Assembly (NCBI RefSeq): GCF_025628885.1
Contig: NZ_JAOTIF010000022.1
Coordinates: 1 to 64,000, forward strand
Origin: Paraflavisolibacter caeni
GTDB taxonomy: Bacteria > Bacteroidota > Bacteroidia > Chitinophagales > Chitinophagaceae
Direction of reading: 5' to 3'
Length of the DNA stretch: 64,000 bases
Under the pieces are notes generated by a model. It ran no database searches. It saw only the letters and a program-made list of their open reading frames with translations, and was not told the origin of the DNA. Made by a program: the position numbers and the translations under genes. The stretch's first letter is position 1. Every line of letters begins with the position of its first letter. Shown in pieces: positions 62,062-64,000 of this stretch.

Positions 62062-63483
62062 TCATTCATCATTCTCAACGTTCCATTCCGTATGAAACAC
62101 GCCCTCCCTGTCAATACGTTGGTAGGTATGCGCCCCGAAGTAATCTCTTTGGGCCTGGATAAGGTTGGTTGACATGCGTTCACTAACGTAGGAATCAAAA
62201 TATGCCAGGGCACTTCCCAAAGCAGAAAGTGGGATTTTCGCCTTAATAGCTTGTGCAATAACTTCCCGGATGCTTTCCTCCCGGTTTTTGAGCAGGTCGG
62301 CAATATCTTTATCCAGGAGGAGATTAGGTAATTGAGGCTCTTTTTCAAAAGCAGCGGTAAAGTTGCCCAGGAGGGCAGAGCGGATGATACAGCCAGCCTT
62401 CCAAACCTGTATCACTGATGGCAGCGGTATGTTCATCTTCAATTCCACCGATGCTTTTGCCAGCATGCTCAGGCCTTGTGCATATGCGATGGCAAAGCCA
62501 AACGCTAGCGTATTTTCCAGCGCGGTAACCAGCTCATTCGTAAACTCAATTTTACCGGTAGCTGAACCGTAAACCTTTGCTGCTTTCACCCTTTGTTCTT
62601 TGTAAACAGACAGGTTTCTTGCTGCCACAGCAGCATCAATAGAAGGAATGGCCACAGGCAAGTCCAGGGCTTCCTGCGAAGTCCATTTCCCGGTACCTTT
62701 TGAACCTGCCTGGTCAAGGATCATATCGACCAGGAAATGATTCGTTTCCGCATCTTTGGTTTTAAATACATCAGCGCTAATGTGGATGAGGAAGGATTGC
62801 AGCTGTCCTTCGTTCCAATGCTGAAAAATATGGTGCAACTGCTCATTGCTGATGCCGGCTCCGCGGTGAAGCACATCATACACTTCGCTGATCATCTGCA
62901 TCATAGCATATTCGATGCCGTTATGCACCATTTTTACATAATGTCCCGCAGCCCCGTGACCCATATAGGCTACGCATGGCGTATCACCTGCTTTGGCAGC
63001 AACAGACTCCAGAATCGGCTTCAGGTACTGGTAAGCTTCTTGATCGCCACCCGGCATCATGCTGGGGCCAAGCCTGGCCCCAAGCTCGCCACCGGAAATG
63101 CCCATTCCAAAAAAATGGATGCCTTTATCTTGCAGTCTATGGACACGCTCCAGTGTGTCCCTGTAAAAAGAATTGCCACCATCAATCACAATATCACCTT
63201 CTTCAAGGTAGGGAAGCAGGCTCTCGATCACCGCGTCTACAGCTTTGCCAGCCGGTACAAGCATCATCATTTTGCGTGGTTTTTTCAGCGAAAGCACCAT
63301 CTCGGCCATGGTACCTACCCCCTTGACCACAGTATCAGGATTGGCTGCGGCCTCCAACGCTTGGCACCGTTCCTGTTTCAGGTCAAAGCCAATGGCTGCA
63401 AAACCATGATCTGCCATATTCAGCAATAAATTACTACCCATCACCCCAAGCCCAATCATTCCAAAGTCGAAATTCGCTTCCAT
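62062..63483 (-). CDS. gnd: 6-phosphogluconate dehydrogenase (decarboxylating)
   Basis: 473 aa. NADP site GLGVMGSNLLLNMADHGF, VIDGGNSFYRDT, the substrate motif GISGGELGARLGPSMMPGG, catalytic Lys in YVKMVHNGIEYAMMQ, and the C-terminal GTGKWTSQEALDL. Oxidative pentose-phosphate enzyme giving NADPH and ribulose-5-phosphate. Confidence 0.95.
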   Translation of the reverse strand: MEANFDFGMIGLGVMGSNLLLNMADHGFAAIGFDLKQERCQALEAAANPDTVVKGVGTMAEMVLSLKKPRKMMMLVPAGKAVDAVIESLLPYLEEGDIVIDGGNSFYRDTLERVHRLQDKGIHFFGMGISGGELGARLGPSMMPGGDQEAYQYLKPILESVAAKAGDTPCVAYMGHGAAGHYVKMVHNGIEYAMMQMISEVYDVLHRGAGISNEQLHHIFQHWNEGQLQSFLIHISADVFKTKDAETNHFLVDMILDQAGSKGTGKWTSQEALDLPVAIPSIDAAVAARNLSVYKEQRVKAAKVYGSATGKIEFTNELVTALENTLAFGFAIAYAQGLSMLAKASVELKMNIPLPSVIQVWKAGCIIRSALLGNFTAAFEKEPQLPNLLLDKDIADLLKNREESIREVIAQAIKAKIPLSALGSALAYFDSYVSERMSTNLIQAQRDYFGAHTYQRIDREGVFHTEWNVENDE

Positions 63484-63540
63484 ATGTGTTGTGTTAAAAG
63501 GTGAAAATGTGATCTGGTGATTCTGCCCGCTCCCTTATGA

Positions 63541-64000
63541 TTAATTCTGCGGCATTACTGGTGCTGGTGTAGGAGGGGGCGGTGAAGCTGCTTGTGTTTT
63601 TTGCCCATTACCCTGTCCTTGAGGTCCTTTGGCAGGCCACTTGCCTGGGTGCGCTTTACCATTGTGACAGGTATAGCAGGTCATTTCCAGGTCAGCCTCC
63701 AGGCTTTTAATATTTTTAACATCAAAGTATTTCTGGTTGATCTTCTTGGTCATACGCATCATATCGCGGGCGACCCCTTTATTTTCATTTGCATCTGATG
63801 CAAAGTCCATGCTCTTCTGGGCCTCATTGTAAACATGGCAGTAGTTACATTTTACGCCCAACGATCCTGTAAAATGGTGCATCACGCTATCCATCTGTTG
63901 TTTGTTGATGTTCTTTGGCAGCACCTTCAGGTTCTTATAGCGAGGTTCATCGGCCTTTGTGAAGGCAAACGAAAGAGCGATCATCCCAGCAAATGCACTA
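63541..64000 (-). CDS. c-type cytochrome, di-haem, 5' end beyond window
   Basis: Two haem-attachment motifs, CNYCH and CYTCH, with a signal-peptide-like N-terminus that runs out of the window (the open frame continues past ATG 63984 to the edge). The middle (VLPKNINKQQMDSVMHHF, MMRMTKKINQKYFDV) and the Pro/Ala-rich tail (SPPPPTPAPVMPQN) match a Bacteroidota family of small PRC-type cytochromes. Exported electron carrier; partner unknown. Confidence 0.75.
   Translation of the reverse strand, partial: SAFAGMIALSFAFTKADEPRYKNLKVLPKNINKQQMDSVMHHFTGSLGVKCNYCHVYNEAQKSMDFASDANENKGVARDMMRMTKKINQKYFDVKNIKSLEADLEMTCYTCHNGKAHPGKWPAKGPQGQGNGQKTQAASPPPPTPAPVMPQN

Noticed and set aside
62737-63429. Long plus-strand frame opposite gnd
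   Set aside because: The minus strand encodes an unmistakable 6-phosphogluconate dehydrogenase; the opposite frame is a composition artefact.

Overview
The window reads as chromosomal DNA of a Bacteroidota bacterium, most likely a Chitinophagaceae relative (Niastella/Chitinophaga-like). Support: -7 boxes of the TAnnTTTG type before several genes, the gliding-motility pair gldE-gldD, an AraC regulator with an integral-membrane sensor half, a TonB-dependent receptor with a carboxypeptidase-like N-terminus, DUF3109 and PSP1 proteins, and a 30-aa COX24/AURKAIP1-type ribosomal protein. The genus is an inference.

Layout. 1-4.1 kb: a McrBC-type (type IV) restriction operon on the minus strand. 4.1-7.9 kb: membrane AraC regulator and TonB-dependent receptor. 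8.1-9.1 kb: antitoxin/PIN-toxin pair. 9.1-9.6 kb: a recombination scar made of a tRNA-type terminator copy, an internally deleted copy of the phosphoesterase gene at 17.5-20.0 kb, and an IS6-type transposase end. 9.6-17.1 kb: a compact nine-gene minus-strand operon resembling the elongation core of aryl-polyene-type type II polyketide pathways (KS, chain-length-factor-like KS, ACP, KR, two complementary hotdog dehydratases) with a DUF1702 protein, a flavin halogenase-like enzyme and an unknown membrane protein, but no starter-unit genes. 17.5-20.0 kb: intact YVTN-propeller/phosphoesterase under a promoter that overlaps a perfect palindrome. 20.3-22.7 kb: two identical tRNA-Asn genes bracketing a TPR histidine kinase.

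22.8-28.4 kb is accessory: an XRE/ImmA-IrrE-like regulator with a damaged zinc site, two very small DNA-binding-like proteins, a run of unknown small genes ending in a 251-aa protein of unknown function, two helically phased repeat arrays upstream of it (4 x 10 bp and 9 x 11 bp), an MNT antitoxin whose HEPN partner has lost its N-terminal half, a holin-like membrane protein, and the 3' remnant of a lipoprotein gene. 28.5-35.8 kb holds secreted and envelope proteins, two HExxH metallopeptidases, a cold-shock protein, an ATPase-receiver protein with a damaged N-box, and two tandem paralogous micro-membrane proteins (54 and 50 aa).

36-64 kb is mostly housekeeping: PSP1 protein, DNA polymerase III delta prime, glutathione peroxidase, ComF, RadA, YugP-like protease, RNase G, HU, MutY, SSB, GldE, GldD, DUF3109, LutB-like protein, a deacetylase-like protein, EamA transporter, DacB, M13 peptidase, DHFR-like reductase, formimidoylglutamase-like protein, 6-phosphogluconate dehydrogenase and a di-haem cytochrome cut by the window end. 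A 700-bp gap at 43.3-44.0 kb contains a candidate ~80-nt RNA with its own promoter and terminator.

The best candidates for something undescribed are the compact polyene-like operon between direct phosphoesterase repeats and the small-protein island with its phased repeats. All functions are read by eye from motifs; no database search was run.
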